64,000 nt of DNA from Acanthopleura granulata (lineage: Eukaryota; Mollusca; Polyplacophora; Chitonida; Chitonidae), in the NCBI GenBank assembly GCA_016165875.1, contig JABBOT010000007.1, positions 7,907,245-7,971,244 of the forward strand, given 5' to 3'. Shown here in pieces: positions 24,078 through 35,114 of the stretch. A program made the translations under genes and the position numbers. Each line of letters starts with the position of its first letter. Position 1 is the first letter of the stretch. Under the pieces are notes generated by a model. The model was not told where the DNA came from. It did no database searches and saw nothing but the letters and a program-made list of their open reading frames with translations.

Positions 24078-25517
24078 AAGTCGTTGGTTTAATTGCTCTG
24101 GGGAACTCCGGTCTCCTCCCGTCATAAAACTCAGCGCCATCGTGTTAATGAACAGTCTTCACTATCACGTTAAATGTCAATAAACTTGAACCGAAAGACC
24201 TTGTAAAAATGAACCTATCGTCAGTGAAAAGACCTTTAAAACTGTATCTGCAAATATCTTCACTGATTTTTGTACATTGTTTCACCAAAATAAACGCTGT
24301 CAAACGTTTTGACAGAATGGTGGGTTTTATAGACAACATTGATGATGTGATTCACCAGTGACGCCAAGCCGACTTTTCTATGGCCCTAAAGCAGAAATGT
24401 AATGTCATATTAGCGTTTTCATACACGGGCAAACATAACAGGAGTACTCTTCACAAGACCTTTATTCAGGGCTGATTATAAAGGTGTACACAAAGTTATG
24501 TGCCGTCAGTGATAAACCACATCAAAACATTTGTCTGCGTTTATTTTGGTGAGAAAAAAATGGAAAAAAAACAGTGAAGGCATTTTCAGAAATAGTTTTT
24601 AATGGCCTTTTATCTCACCACAAGTTCATTTTTACGAGATCTTTCCCTTTAATATTCCATTGCAGTCTTTGGATACACCACTAACAGGACTGAATCAACT
24701 TGGAGGTCACCAACTCTGTAAATACCTGATAAACGATGTGAGGTAAATCATCAGCCGTCAGTTCATTCACAACTTTTGAACCAATGAAAAAAGTTGTGTT
24801 CGAAATGTTATCCCTACCGCTACAATCAGAAATCACGTAGAATGTTCTATATTTGACAACAAATGCATTATTCTGCAGAGTTATATGACTGGCCACATAC
24901 ATGTATAAATTTAATGCCATGCGATGTTTATACATTCGGTACGACACGGCTGAAATACTAAAAATGTGGCCTTAAACCCTGGTTATTCATTTATTCAGTG
25001 ATACACAAGACACACGTTGAAACACTCTACATCCAGGTAGGGTAATGGATAGACAAAACAGGATTTTTGCCTCAGGACTTCTATTGAATATATTTGCCAA
25101 ATCGGACGAGTATGTATATATGTCATCCGTTAACCGAGATGAACTTTCAAAATCAATATCATGTGTACGCGAAACCTTAATTATTCATTCAAGCATTTAA
25201 AACCAATATAAGCCTAGAAAAGACCTAATTTTGCTACAATAATTAATACCAAATCGCGTGCAAATGGCACGTGTAATATTCAGCCAGGTACACACTAATG
25301 AAAGACCTTGTATTCCAAGAAGGAAATTGAAATCAGATTTTAAAAAGTACTATGCGGATGCAATACAACATAGATATAGGCCTGTTTTTTAAAACTTTAT
25401 GACATACGTATGGATTCGTAGACAATCTCTTCCTGGTGACTTAGCTTAGGTCTAATGTCGTAAAAAATTACACCAGGTGCAACCAATGAGATGTAAAATA
25501 AAAAAAACTATAGCACA
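24078..25517. other. Unassigned sequence
   Basis: No exon, RNA gene or defined repeat was seen in this A+T-rich stretch. The minus frame at 24681-24947 has no domain. Confidence 0.3.
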
Positions 25518-25620
25518 GAGAGTAAATCCAGAGCAGCGATGACCGTGCTGTACTTGGCAAATTGTCACACGTTACTTGCCTCTTGTCAATTTACCTCAGT
25601 TACGGTTTTTTTCCTAACTG
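25518..25620 (+). repeat. Dispersed repeat C, copy adjoining a minisatellite
   Basis: AGAGTAAATCCAGAGCAGCG, CTTGGCAAATTGTCACACG, CCTCTTGTCAATTTACCTCA and CCTAACTG match the 30815 copy closely. Its 3' end, TTCATGTAAATGTTTAAG, has been amplified into the 41-bp array that follows. Confidence 0.65.
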
Positions 25621-25763
25621 TTCATGTAAATGTTTAAGTAATAAGGGTTTTACTCTAACGTTTCATGTAAATGTTTAAGTAATAAGGGTTTTACTCTAAC
25701 ATTTCATGTAAATGTTTAAGTAATAAGGGTTTTACTCTAACGTTTCATGTAAATGTTTAAGAA
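25621..25763. repeat. 41-bp minisatellite, about 3.5 units
   Basis: The unit is GTTTCATGTAAATGTTTAAG followed by TAATAAGGGTTTTACTCTAAC. It is repeated nearly identically three times and then partially. It is made of the end of repeat C, so the array arose after that element inserted. Confidence 0.9.
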
Positions 25764-26192
25764 TGTCCTTCATTCATTGAGGCTGAAAAAATGAAAGAAG
25801 CCTGACTCCAACAACATGCAAAATGTTTCTAAACGATGTTTCATGTAATGTCAGATTAATATAGTGCGATTCATATAACCGAGTTGAAGACTTCAACAAA
25901 ATCGAGGCGTTTAAAGTGCCAATCACTTTTACTCGAAAAGCACAAAGCGTATTAACTAGAGTTTGCCTTTCAGGTAGTAGCATTGAACGATTCGATACCA
26001 CATGCGATATTAAAAAATATTTTGTCCGACATATTGTTTTTGTTCGAATTGGTCATTTGCTTTTATGTGTGAGATATTTGAATTTAAGTTTTCCTGCTGT
26101 ACTGAAATCTGTGTGGTACCTTAACTACAGACATCGTCAGACATTTCCACATGATCATTGTAGCTGGCTACATGTGTTTTCAAATCAAAGCA

Positions 26193-26388
26193 TTCAAATT
26201 CAGTTCATTACAGTTCAGTTCAGTTCAGGTCTGTTCAGTTCAGATCAGTTCAATTCAAATCCATTCCATTCACTTTAGTTCACTGCAATTCAGTTACGTT
26301 AAGTTCAGTTCAGTTCGGTCAAGTTTAATTTAATTCAGCTGAATTCAGTTCAGGCCATTCAGTTCAGTTGAATATATTTCATTTCAGT
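26193..26388. repeat. Degenerate (CAGTT)n tract
   Basis: About 200 bp of CAGTTCAGTTCAGTTCAG with variants CAATT, CATTC and CAGAT. The overlapping frames rich in FSS and QFS are translations of this satellite-like tract, not proteins. Confidence 0.9.
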
Positions 26389-28380
26389 GACATATTTCTT
26401 TACTGCCATGTAGAAAGGTGATATAGTACATGGCAATGTTCATGAATACAAGAACATTAAACCTTTTTCCTAGCTAAGGCTTGATGAATGAAAAAAGCTT
26501 TAATTGGGCAACAATCTTTATCAAGTCATAGATCAGCATCAAGCGCACTTTGGCACTAGGAACCAACCATTGGTTAAAGGTTAAACTGTTGTTTCGAATC
26601 AGGCCTACACCAAGGCATGACATATTATCACTCTGTTTGATAGTTAAGGTATTGTAATGACTCTGTATGAGAAAGAACGACGGCGTCTAAAACAAAACAA
26701 CCTGAACGTTCACAGAACGACTTATTGCCATTACCCATTTAGTCCAAATATTCCATTCCATTACACATGCCAAAGTTAATGATTATGATTTGTGTTTGAT
26801 CATTCGATATTAAAGAAAAGATCACTGTAAACCACAACTGATTTAGTCTTTCAGGGAAAGAAAGATGAAATAAGCATTAGCAGAAAGGACATTAAAACAG
26901 TGTATCTGCAAATACTTCCACTTCTTTTTTCCCCACTGAATTAAACGCATTTAAATGTGTACATTGTGAGATGGACTATATACGTGTAGATCATACTGAT
27001 AATGGTTCTTGCCAGTGGCGTCAGACGCCATTTTTCTACACATTTATGTTGAGGTCAGAATATTATTTCTGTATGGTCAATAAAACCCATCTTACTATCC
27101 AAATGTTTGACTGCATTTAATTTGATGAAAGTAAAATATCCACTGAAAGGAAACGTAGCAGACAGTATTTTCAGATACAGTTTTAATGGTGTTTCTACCA
27201 TAATTACTTTCTTCATTTATATTTTCTTTCCCTTTTACAGATGTCGATCTATCACTTTTTTTATACAAGGCTGCATCCCTTCCCCTTTGTTTCTTTGTTC
27301 CATTATACATCAAATGTCATTTATTGCTGTAATTTGGAATTAACTCAGAATTCCACAGTAATGGATACGGAGTATTGATTGTTTTATACCGTCATCTAGA
27401 TTTACCCCATGTATGTATCTGAGAAAAAAAAATGATACCAATGAACACGGTACGATTTGCACAGATATCGCTAGACAGATTCATCTACCGCAACCAGTCC
27501 AACACTCACCGGGGATGTTTAGGTGTACCGGTGGAATTGGTGAGCTACATCCGGCCAATTACGGATTTCCCGGATTGCTAACACATGTATATAGCCACTA
27601 TTGTCGAGGGTAAATGACTGTCACCAGGGAGCGAAGAGCATGTTACCGCTGGCTTTCTCCATGGGGAAATTTCGTGATACATGCTAAATCCACGCTTTCA
27701 AGACACGGTTTGTCTCGTTGCCAAACAACCAGTCTCTTGGACCTCTTGTTTCTTGTTTGTTTGTTTTAACTTATTTTTGCTGTGGGGTGGGGGTTCTTAA
27801 AACGTAAACGTATTTGTCGAATGAGAATGTATCAAATTTATTGGCTTCGTTTTAACAACACCGACACCCCAGACAAGCTATTGCTTTGTCGGACAAGCCC
27901 TTGCCTTGGTAGTAAAATATTATTTAATGTTGGATGTAGTGTTTTCACATATGAATTAAAACAGCCAGTTGACACATTAGCAAGTCTGCATACTGTAAGT
28001 AAGTTTCTTGAACTTCGTGTAACCAATGTGGAGGTAATAAATATCGTTGTGCCCTATACACCATCAAAAATAAAATAAAAACGATAGAATGATTTTCACC
28101 GGTATATCTTTTCTTTTCTTTGAGAGTTCCTTACAAATACGTGTCTTTTAGTTAAATTGACAATATACTTGATCATTTGACAACCTTCACCATGTCGTCA
28201 CTGCATTGGGTTTACTCTCTCTGCTGTAGTCTTTTACTTTTGTTTCTTTCCAATTTGTTTTCTGCGCATGTCATGCTGACATGTAAGATTACTCCATGAG
28301 CATTAAACGCTGTCACTCCTAATCCCAGCACGATGATGTAATTCATTCCATGGGTTTTTTGTTTTATTTTGTTTTTTATT
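26389..28380. other. Unassigned sequence
   Basis: The block at 27460-27620 is more complex, with CG-containing words such as ACCGGTGGAATTGGTGAGC and CCGGCCAATTACGG, and could be conserved non-coding DNA. A TACTGTAAGTAAG donor-like word lies at 27990, but no matching acceptor and frame could be joined to it. Confidence 0.3.
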
Positions 28381-28422
28381 CTGGAGTACGGCGTAAATCA
28401 CTAATCAAAGAAATAAATAAAT
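28381..28422 (+). mobile_element. SINE A, tail only
   Basis: CTGGAGTACGGCGTAAATCA, then CTAATCAAAG and AAATAAATAAATG are the last 40 or so bases of SINE A. Confidence 0.7.
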
Positions 28423-29209
28423 GGGGGGGAATAATCTGAAGATTTCCTGTCGATAGAGCGATATTTCAGAGTACCCATGCAGGTCTCTGGCTACCTTTGT
28501 AAAGAAATTATTATTGTGTATAGAGACTTGTTTCCTTGCACCAATAGTTTGATGGAGGCAATTTTCAAGTGTACCGATCTTTTGGATGATCACTTGTTTG
28601 CATACGACGAGCTTGATACTGTTTGTAACTTAACTTATTCTGCTAAACACTAAATGAATTATGTGATACCTCTTCATTATATCTGGTTTCGAGGTTTTAG
28701 GCACTAGTTTGTTTTTCTCCTGCTACGTGCATGGCATTATTGTGCAGATGGCACTTCCCATGTAGATCAGCCTTCCCTCAAGCTACGATTATTCATGATC
28801 TGGGAGATACTGATTTCGTACAGTATGAGCCGGCTTTCTGTATCTGTGAGCAGGACGTGGAAATCAGGTTTTTGTTATACGTGATATTAAAACTGCGACA
28901 TAGCAAGTCGATGAATAAGACATTTATGCATTTCGCCAAACATTTATTGTACGATATCTTCTGATCCAAACAGAACGCATGATTTAACTAAATCACTGCT
29001 GCTTCTCGTCACGTATATACAAATATGGTTCCCCTACAAACAGGTCAGTTGCTGTTGCTTTTTTCCATTTTTTTTTCTTTTTTGCTTTTCAGCATTGTTT
29101 CAGCGAAACTACGTCAGTATAGATCTGTTTCAGTGTAACATTATATGATATAGTGACGCCCTTAAGTGTGGAACACTAAATATAGGACGACAGACGCGAC
29201 GACTTCTAG
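28423..29209. other. Unassigned sequence
   Basis: A T-rich tract lies at 29058-29090. No exon could be supported; the frame at 28731-28964 is not recognisable. Confidence 0.3.
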
Positions 29210-29269
29210 CATGACGTTATCAAACATGACGAATTCAGACATGACGTCATTCAACATGTCGACTTTAGA
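29210..29269 (-). repeat. 4 x 15-bp tandem repeat inside a short open frame
   Basis: CATGACGTTATCAAA, CATGACGAATTCAGA, CATGACGTCATTCAA and CATGTCGACTTTAGA follow each other without gaps. The period is a multiple of three. The minus-strand frame 29162-29395 (77 codons) stays open through it, giving a five-residue pattern ending in VM. No homologue is recognised, so coding status is uncertain. Confidence 0.6.
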
Positions 29270-29910
29270 CAGACCAGCCTTGCAGCCATCACTACCAGGG
29301 CTCATAAAGATGGTGAGGAAACAGGAAAACCGTGAATAAAGAAAAGACCTGTGGCAAGTTACTGACGACCTTTCCCATATGCGACGAACAAACAATAGAC
29401 TTCACAAAACCGCTTATTTTCATCAACATCCCACAAGGAGTGAGAGTCTGGAGAGATGGTGAAAATGTTTAAACACAAAAAACTCTACCATGAGTTAAAT
29501 GAAAGCAAAGCTTATGAAAGACAGCTTTGAAAACATCAGAGGCAGGATTCATGAGAATCTTCTAAATTTACTGTCTCGTGACTGTCATGGACACGCAGTG
29601 CTAATTGCTATTTCAGAACGCCACGTTCAACTCAACGCTATGTGAATGCTTCCTCAATTTGGCCCATGGTATAAAGCACGACGGTTTCCACCCCTCGGTC
29701 AACAGAAACCTATTATGGAGTGAGTGAAACTGTAAATAGAATAGGTAGCAACATTAATCTCAATCGTCTGTATTGGTACGTCTCTTGGAGACGCTGTGAA
29801 TTTATTTTTATCTCTTTGACAGGCTGAGTAGGAGTCGACACTTGTATACATGGTTTGACTCAGGATTCTCATATTTGAAAATTAGTCTGAGCTGGGCTAT
29901 ACTTCTAAAG

Positions 29911-30798
29911 AGTGATTTGTCGTAAGTCAACTACACGTTGTTGTAAGCCAGGTTACTCTTGTATGGAGCTGAGATTTGCCGTAGGTCAGGCCATACACGT
30001 TGTAATAAGACAGTGATGGGTGGGAGCTGAGGCTTGCTATAAGCCAAGCTTACACGTTGTTGTAAGACAGATTGTGCTTGTTGTGAACGGAGGTTTGCCA
30101 CAAGCCAAGCTTTACATGTTGTTGCAAACTGACCTGTGCTTATTGGGAGGGGAGGCTGGCTATAAACCAAGCTATACATGTTGTTCTAAGGCAGATTGTG
30201 CGTGTCGGGAGCTGAGGATTGTAATATGCCAAGGTACACATTGTTGCAAAACTAACTGTGCTTGTAGGGAGTTGAGGTTTGCTATAAACCAAGCAACACA
30301 TTGTTTCAAGGCAAAACAGAGGCTTGCTGTTGGGAGCACAGGCTTGCTGTGAGCCCAAACTATGCTCGCTGTTGTAAAGCAGACTGTGCCTGTAGGGAGC
30401 GGATGTTTGCTAGAAGCAACGCTGTGCTCGATGATCTAAGATAGACTGTAGTTAGCTGGGATCTGCCATAGGCCAAGCTATGCGCGTTGTTGCAAGGAAG
30501 ACTGTGCTTGGGGGAGCGGAGGTTTGCTGTGAGCCAAGCTATACACATTGTTGCAAGGCAGACTGTGTTTCGTGGGAGGGGAGGTTTGCCATGAGCCAAA
30601 CTATACATTTTGTTTCCAGGCAGACTGTGCTTGGTGGGAGCGAAGATTTGCTAAGAGCCAAACTATACATGATGTTGCAAGGCAGACTGAGCTTGGTGGG
30701 AGCTGATGTTTGCTGTGAGCCAAACTATACACGATGTTGCCATTTAGACTGTGCTTGGTGGGAGTTGGGTTTTGTCACAAGCTACACATTGTTCCAAT
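29911..30798 (+). repeat. 62-bp minisatellite, about 14 units
   Basis: Each unit runs roughly GTTGTTGCAAGGCAGACTGT, then GCTTGGTGGGAGCTGAGG, then TTTGCTATAAGCCAAGCTA and TACAC. Units diverge by a fifth or more but keep length and word order for nearly 900 bp. All open frames here, on both strands, are products of the array. Confidence 0.9.
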
Positions 30799-30814
30799 AT
30801 AAAAGGCTACAAGC

Positions 30815-30965
30815 ATACAGAGTAAATCCAGAGCAGCGACGACAGCGTGATAGCTGGCAGATGGTCACTCGTAACCGGTGAAATCCGGCCTCTTGTCAGT
30901 TTACTTCATTTAGGGATTTATTCTATCTGTTCATGTAAGCTTTGTAGAAGTAACAGCTTGTGCTC
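30815..30965 (+). repeat. Dispersed repeat C, best-preserved copy
   Basis: It reads AGAGTAAATCCAGAGCAGCG, GATAGCTGGCAGATGGTCAC, TCGTAACCGGTGAAATCCGG, CCTCTTGTCAGTTTACTTCA and TCTGTTCATGTAAGC. It has no coding capacity, and no tRNA-like boxes or terminal repeats could be identified, so its class is unknown. Other copies: 14284, 17566, 21903, 25518, 32222, 57886 and 58150. Confidence 0.65.
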
Positions 30966-31276
30966 TCCTGGCACTATGACGTATGCAGAATCAGGTTAAA
31001 AAGATTGTGGTGATGTTAAATGAAATTTACTAGACGTCACTGATCTAGAATTACTCAAAATGCTGTCACCACAACTGCATCATAGAGAATCGCATTATCG
31101 TGTTTAGAAACGGATCCATTCTTACTCAGTTGTCTTGACTGAATCCAGATCTACTTCCAATGTACTTTTCGATCGCGAGTGTGCAGTTAGGACATATAAT
31201 TCATGTAGACCAAGAGATCTGGAGGATTTGCAAAGGGAATACGCCACTGGTCCAGAAATACTACAAATGCTGTGTC

Positions 31277-31610
31277 ACTACAAGCCACATTACACGTGTA
31301 GGGAGTTAAAATTGGCTTTAAGCTAAATTACTGTAAGCCAGGCTACGGTTGTATGGGACAAAGATTTGCTATAAACCACACTGTATATGGAGGGAACTGA
31401 GATTTGCTGTAAGACATATTACACATGTAAGGTTTGCTGGTAGGCACACTACACATGGAAGGAACTGTAAGCCAGACTACACATGGAGGAAAGAGATTTG
31501 CTTTAAGCAAGACTACACATGGAGGGAACTGAGATTTGGTGTATGCCATACTATACTTGGAGAGAACTGAGATTTGCCGTAAGCCATGCTGCACATGGAA
31601 GGAACTGAAA
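31277..31610 (+). repeat. 38-bp minisatellite related to the 62-bp array
   Basis: Units read CTACACATGGAGGGAACTGA and GATTTGCTGTAAGCCAGA, about eight in total with some deletions. The unit equals the 62-bp unit of 29911-30798 minus its GTTGCAAGGCAGACTGTG portion. The two arrays, 480 bp apart, therefore share ancestry. Confidence 0.8.
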
Positions 31611-32135
31611 TTTCAATCTACTGATATAATAGACATGAAATCTTAATGACACCCTGATGGATCTGTGCACATGTACAATGGATAGCGTTTAATTCACTCC
31701 TGCAGAACACCATGAATGGTGTGCTAATACTGAGTTTTTGTAGTATCTCTCCTCTTTATTACATGGCGTAATCCGCCAGTAATATTTTGTCTCCGTTACT
31801 TTAATTCTGACAATCGTTCATTGTTTGAATATCTCGTTAGAGTCCTGGCTGACGTCATTATCGATCAACCCACGTATAGATGTCAAGTAAATACCCCGGT
31901 GTACTGCCCATCTCCGTTGGTCTAGCGCTGGTTATGGCCTAGACTCATATTACAGTATTATCCGCCCTTGAAACTAGTTATAACTGTCGTGAGCGCTACC
32001 CTACCAGTCGTTAATTATGGATTTAAAAATAATTTCGGGCCATTAGCCATACAAACACAATTATCGGTGCATTATCATCCGCTTCGAATGACTGTCATAT
32101 GTATTAAGCAATTTGTAGCAAAATTGTGCTCAGGC
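31611..32135. other. Unassigned; possible conserved non-coding sequence
   Basis: 31850-32110 contains TAATTATGGATTTAAAAATAA-like and GCCATTAGCC words amid CG-bearing sequence, an enhancer-like texture. No exon was found. Confidence 0.25.
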
Positions 32136-32205
32136 TACCTCAGTGACCTAGGATAGAGCGTCCGCCTCGGTGTCTGGAGATCCGGAATCAATTCACACTG
32201 AGAGG
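32136..32205 (+). mobile_element. SINE B, tRNA-like head fragment
   Basis: ACCTCAGTGACCTAGGATAG, AGCGTCCGCCTCGGTGTC and TGGAGATCCGGAATCAATTC correspond to the tRNA-like head of SINE B, with an eroded box B. The body is not preserved. Confidence 0.5.
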
Positions 32206-32221
32206 TTAGAGTAAGAGAACC

Positions 32222-32276
32222 GTGAAGTAACCCATGAAATCCGGCATCTGGTCATTGCACCTTAAGTATAGGTTTG
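32222..32276 (+). repeat. Dispersed repeat C, fragment
   Basis: TGAAGTAACCCATGAAATCC, GGCATCTGGTCATTGCACC and TTAAGTATAGGTTTGATCC are a diverged middle part of repeat C, directly after a SINE B head. The frame 32234-32611 starts inside it and has no recognisable domain. Confidence 0.4.
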
Positions 32277-32719
32277 ATCCAGCCGTCGTGAAAGTGCTTA
32301 TACCCCCACTATCACCATGGCTTATGCCACACCTTGGATGCCATGACGGCACCATCACACGACTTGTTCCACGTTCCCTCAAACATTGGCCGCTACTAAC
32401 CCGTCTAGCTCTAGTCGATCAAGTGTGGCAACTCTTGAATACGATCAGCTCATTCAGGTCACACATCGCGGAACGCGAATTCAATGAACTCAATGAAGCA
32501 AGAAGAACAACAAGGTTAACTCATAAGCCAAGAACACCTATATGTGCGAATGCGGTTAGACGTGACTTGTGTGCAAGCTTAATTTGGGCACACATGTTGG
32601 TGAAAATCTAGGTGTCAAACCGGTATTCGTATACCAACCGTCAACGAAAAATGGTGAAAAACGACAAAGAACTAAGAAAATATATAAGATATAGAATTTA
32701 GGACGGATTCATACAAATA

Positions 32720-32790
32720 TAAGCAGTCCCCAGGTTTCAGTGATGACGAAAAGACGTAATGAATGTTCTAGAAGGTTGAAAAAAAATCAG
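32720..32790 (+). repeat. Dispersed low-copy repeat L, copy 2
   Basis: AAGCAGTCCCCAGGTTTCAG, TGATGACGAAAAGACGTAAT and GAATGTTCTAG match the copy at 19151-19220. Confidence 0.5.
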
Positions 32791-33129
32791 TTTTCAAAAG
32801 GCTATAATTCCCCACTTTGTAGTGTATCGGCCTCTCACAAAGAGAGTGTGGTCGGTTGAGAATTCATGTAACGTAATTACAACAGTTACTTTGAGCTTTC
32901 CGCTTGACAGTTTTTTGTCAGAAAATAACTGGAGGAAATTTGATTTCGCTTCATTCTGAAAACTGGACTAAAAGACTCACTGCCAGTTCTTTTGATATAG
33001 AGTGCTTTTACTGTTTAGTGCAAACCCTTGTCCATTTAGTGTTTCATACAAATCTTTAATGATTCGTTGCAAGAACTCTGCACATTTGATTGCATTAGTT
33101 TTCGGCATGAATTCTTTCTTCAATTTCCC

Positions 33130-33850
33130 GACACCAAATAGTCTTAGTTATTACTTGATCGGCTCGTGAAAGCTGAAATTACTTTTCTCAATTTCCACCT
33201 TTATATTCAATATTTTAAAGTTTCAGTCATGCACAAATTTAAATCTAATATTGCACATTGGCTTCGAAATAAGAAATTTGCACATCAAAGGCGCTGAGCA
33301 ACCTCAGATTTCAACTTCAAACACCGTTCTCCATTCAGTCATACACATCAATCAGCCTTCACAAATGTGAAAGAGCTAGTGCCAATTAACTGCAATGCTG
33401 CAGACGCTTTTTCTCTGTGGTCATAGCGTCTTATTATCGTGGTATAATGCCGGTACTTCTGTTTCAGCCCACTTTGAATCCATTTTCTTTAAACTTCTCC
33501 GACAGTTATCCCATGGAGTTAAAGGGATCCTCTATACGATGTTGGTCTAAAACGTTTGCAAATTGCTTTTGCATAGAAAGAATATCCTCCGAAGCTCCGC
33601 GATTGCATTGGCCAGTGTTGATACAACGTGGCGGTTAACCGTGCGTGATATTGTATTACACAAATTCATGTGTATCTGCCTTTAAAGCCTCGCCCACGTG
33701 TGGCTGGCAGACGTCTAATTGCCCAGTCTGTCACTTCTCATTTAACTATCTAATTGTCCCGTCAGTTTATATGGCATCTTCCCATCAATTACTGTGGATA
33801 ATGTCCAGCATAATTCGGGAATTCTCGATTAAAGAATGAGTTTACTCCGT
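33130..33850 (+). repeat. Tandem segmental unit U1
   Basis: First of four diverged head-to-tail copies. It opens with CACCAAATAGTCTTAGTTAT and contains TTATTATCGTGGTATAATGC with CTTCTGTTTCAGCCCACTTT. Its conserved core (33616-33821) includes GCCCACGTGTGGCTGGCAG and two TAATTG words. It lacks the tail segment seen in U2 and U3. The frames 33417-33638 and 33645-33839 are not conserved in reading frame between copies and are not taken as genes. Confidence 0.8.
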
Positions 33851-35100
33851 TGAAAAAGAACATCAGATAGTGTTGCCTCGTGTTTGGTCGTTTCGTAAAA
33901 GCTAAAATTTTATTCTTAGTTTCCATCACATATATCTGAGCTTAGAAATTCCCAAGAAGGAACAAAATTTAAATTTAATAATTCACATTTCACTGGCCCC
34001 GAAATAAGAAAGTAACTCATCAATGTTTCCAAAGAGCTTCAGCTTTGGCTTCAAACACCGGTTCCATCAAATATTTCTCATTATCAATAGTCTCTTAACA
34101 TTCTACATTTAGTCCAACTCATCGATCAACCTTTACAAATATGAAAGAGTCAATGCCAATTAAAGGTAGTTCTATAGAAGCAAACACTTTCTCTGTGACC
34201 ATAGCCTTTTATTATCATCGTATAATAGCGGTGCTTCTGTTTCAACCCACTCTGAATCCATCTTCTTTAACCTTTTCTTTAACAGATTGTTTAGGATTCA
34301 GTTTTTACTTTATAACTTGTACCGGTCGTCCAATTATCCCATGGAGTTAAAATGATCCTCTACATGGTGTTGGTCTGAAACGTTTGTTAATTGCCTCTAT
34401 ACCGAAAGGATATCCTCCGCGTTAGCGAAGTTCCGCTATTGCATTGACCAGTGTTGATACAACGTGGCGGTTAACTCTCCGTGATATTGTATTACAACAA
34501 ATCCATGAGTATCTGCCTTTAAAGCCTCGCCCACGTGTGGCTGGCAGACGTCTAATTGCCCAGTCTGTCACTTCCCTTTCAACTGTCTAATTGTCCTGTC
34601 AGGTTATATGGTATCTTCCTATCAATTACTGTGGACAATGCCCAGGATAATTCAGAAATCTAAGGCTTTCGAGGAAGGAAAGCATTGCGTGGCGCATGGA
34701 ATCTCGGAGATATATGATATCAGCAACATAGTCCGGCATCAGCTAGCATCATTTTGCCAGCATTATTCCAGATTGAATGCATCAATGGAAATATAGGCGG
34801 GGCAAACAACAAAACAAAAAAGACAAGCTAGAACCCTTTGCAATGGAAAATGTCTATAGCAATTAGCAATATGAGACAAGACCAGATTGTAGCATCCTTG
34901 GATCATTAAGCTTTGCGGTACAGTTTCTTGTTGTATAGGCGTAATGGCATGTAGGGTTTGATTAACGAAAAGCTTATCCGAATACAATAATGTCTGAAAA
35001 AATGTTAAGACATCCATAGACTGTTTTAAATGCAAATCTTCAAAATATGTTTAATTTTGTGAAGAAAGAAACATCTGAACAATACAGAACATTATTATAT
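33851..35100 (+). repeat. Tandem segmental unit U2, most complete
   Basis: It aligns with U1 from AACATCAGATAGTGTTGCC through TTATTATCATCGTATAATAG and the core at 34452-34654 (E-box CACGTG at 34532). It then carries the tail GCTAGCATCATTTTGCCAGC to CTTGGATCATTAAGCTTTG, which is shared with U3. No protein-coding logic is conserved among copies. Confidence 0.8.
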
Positions 35101-35114
35101 ACAGCGTTTTCTAT

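Noticed and set aside
26151..26333. Frames rich in FSS/QFS
   Set aside because: Produced by the degenerate CAGTT satellite-like tract.
29911..30798. CRISPR-like regular repeats
   Set aside because: Repeats are degenerate and head-to-tail with no distinct unique spacers, and the genome is eukaryotic. It is a minisatellite.
30020..30881. Several Cys-rich frames of 72-133 codons on both strands
   Set aside because: They follow the 62-bp minisatellite. The apparent cysteine spacing is only repeat periodicity, not a Cys-rich secreted protein.
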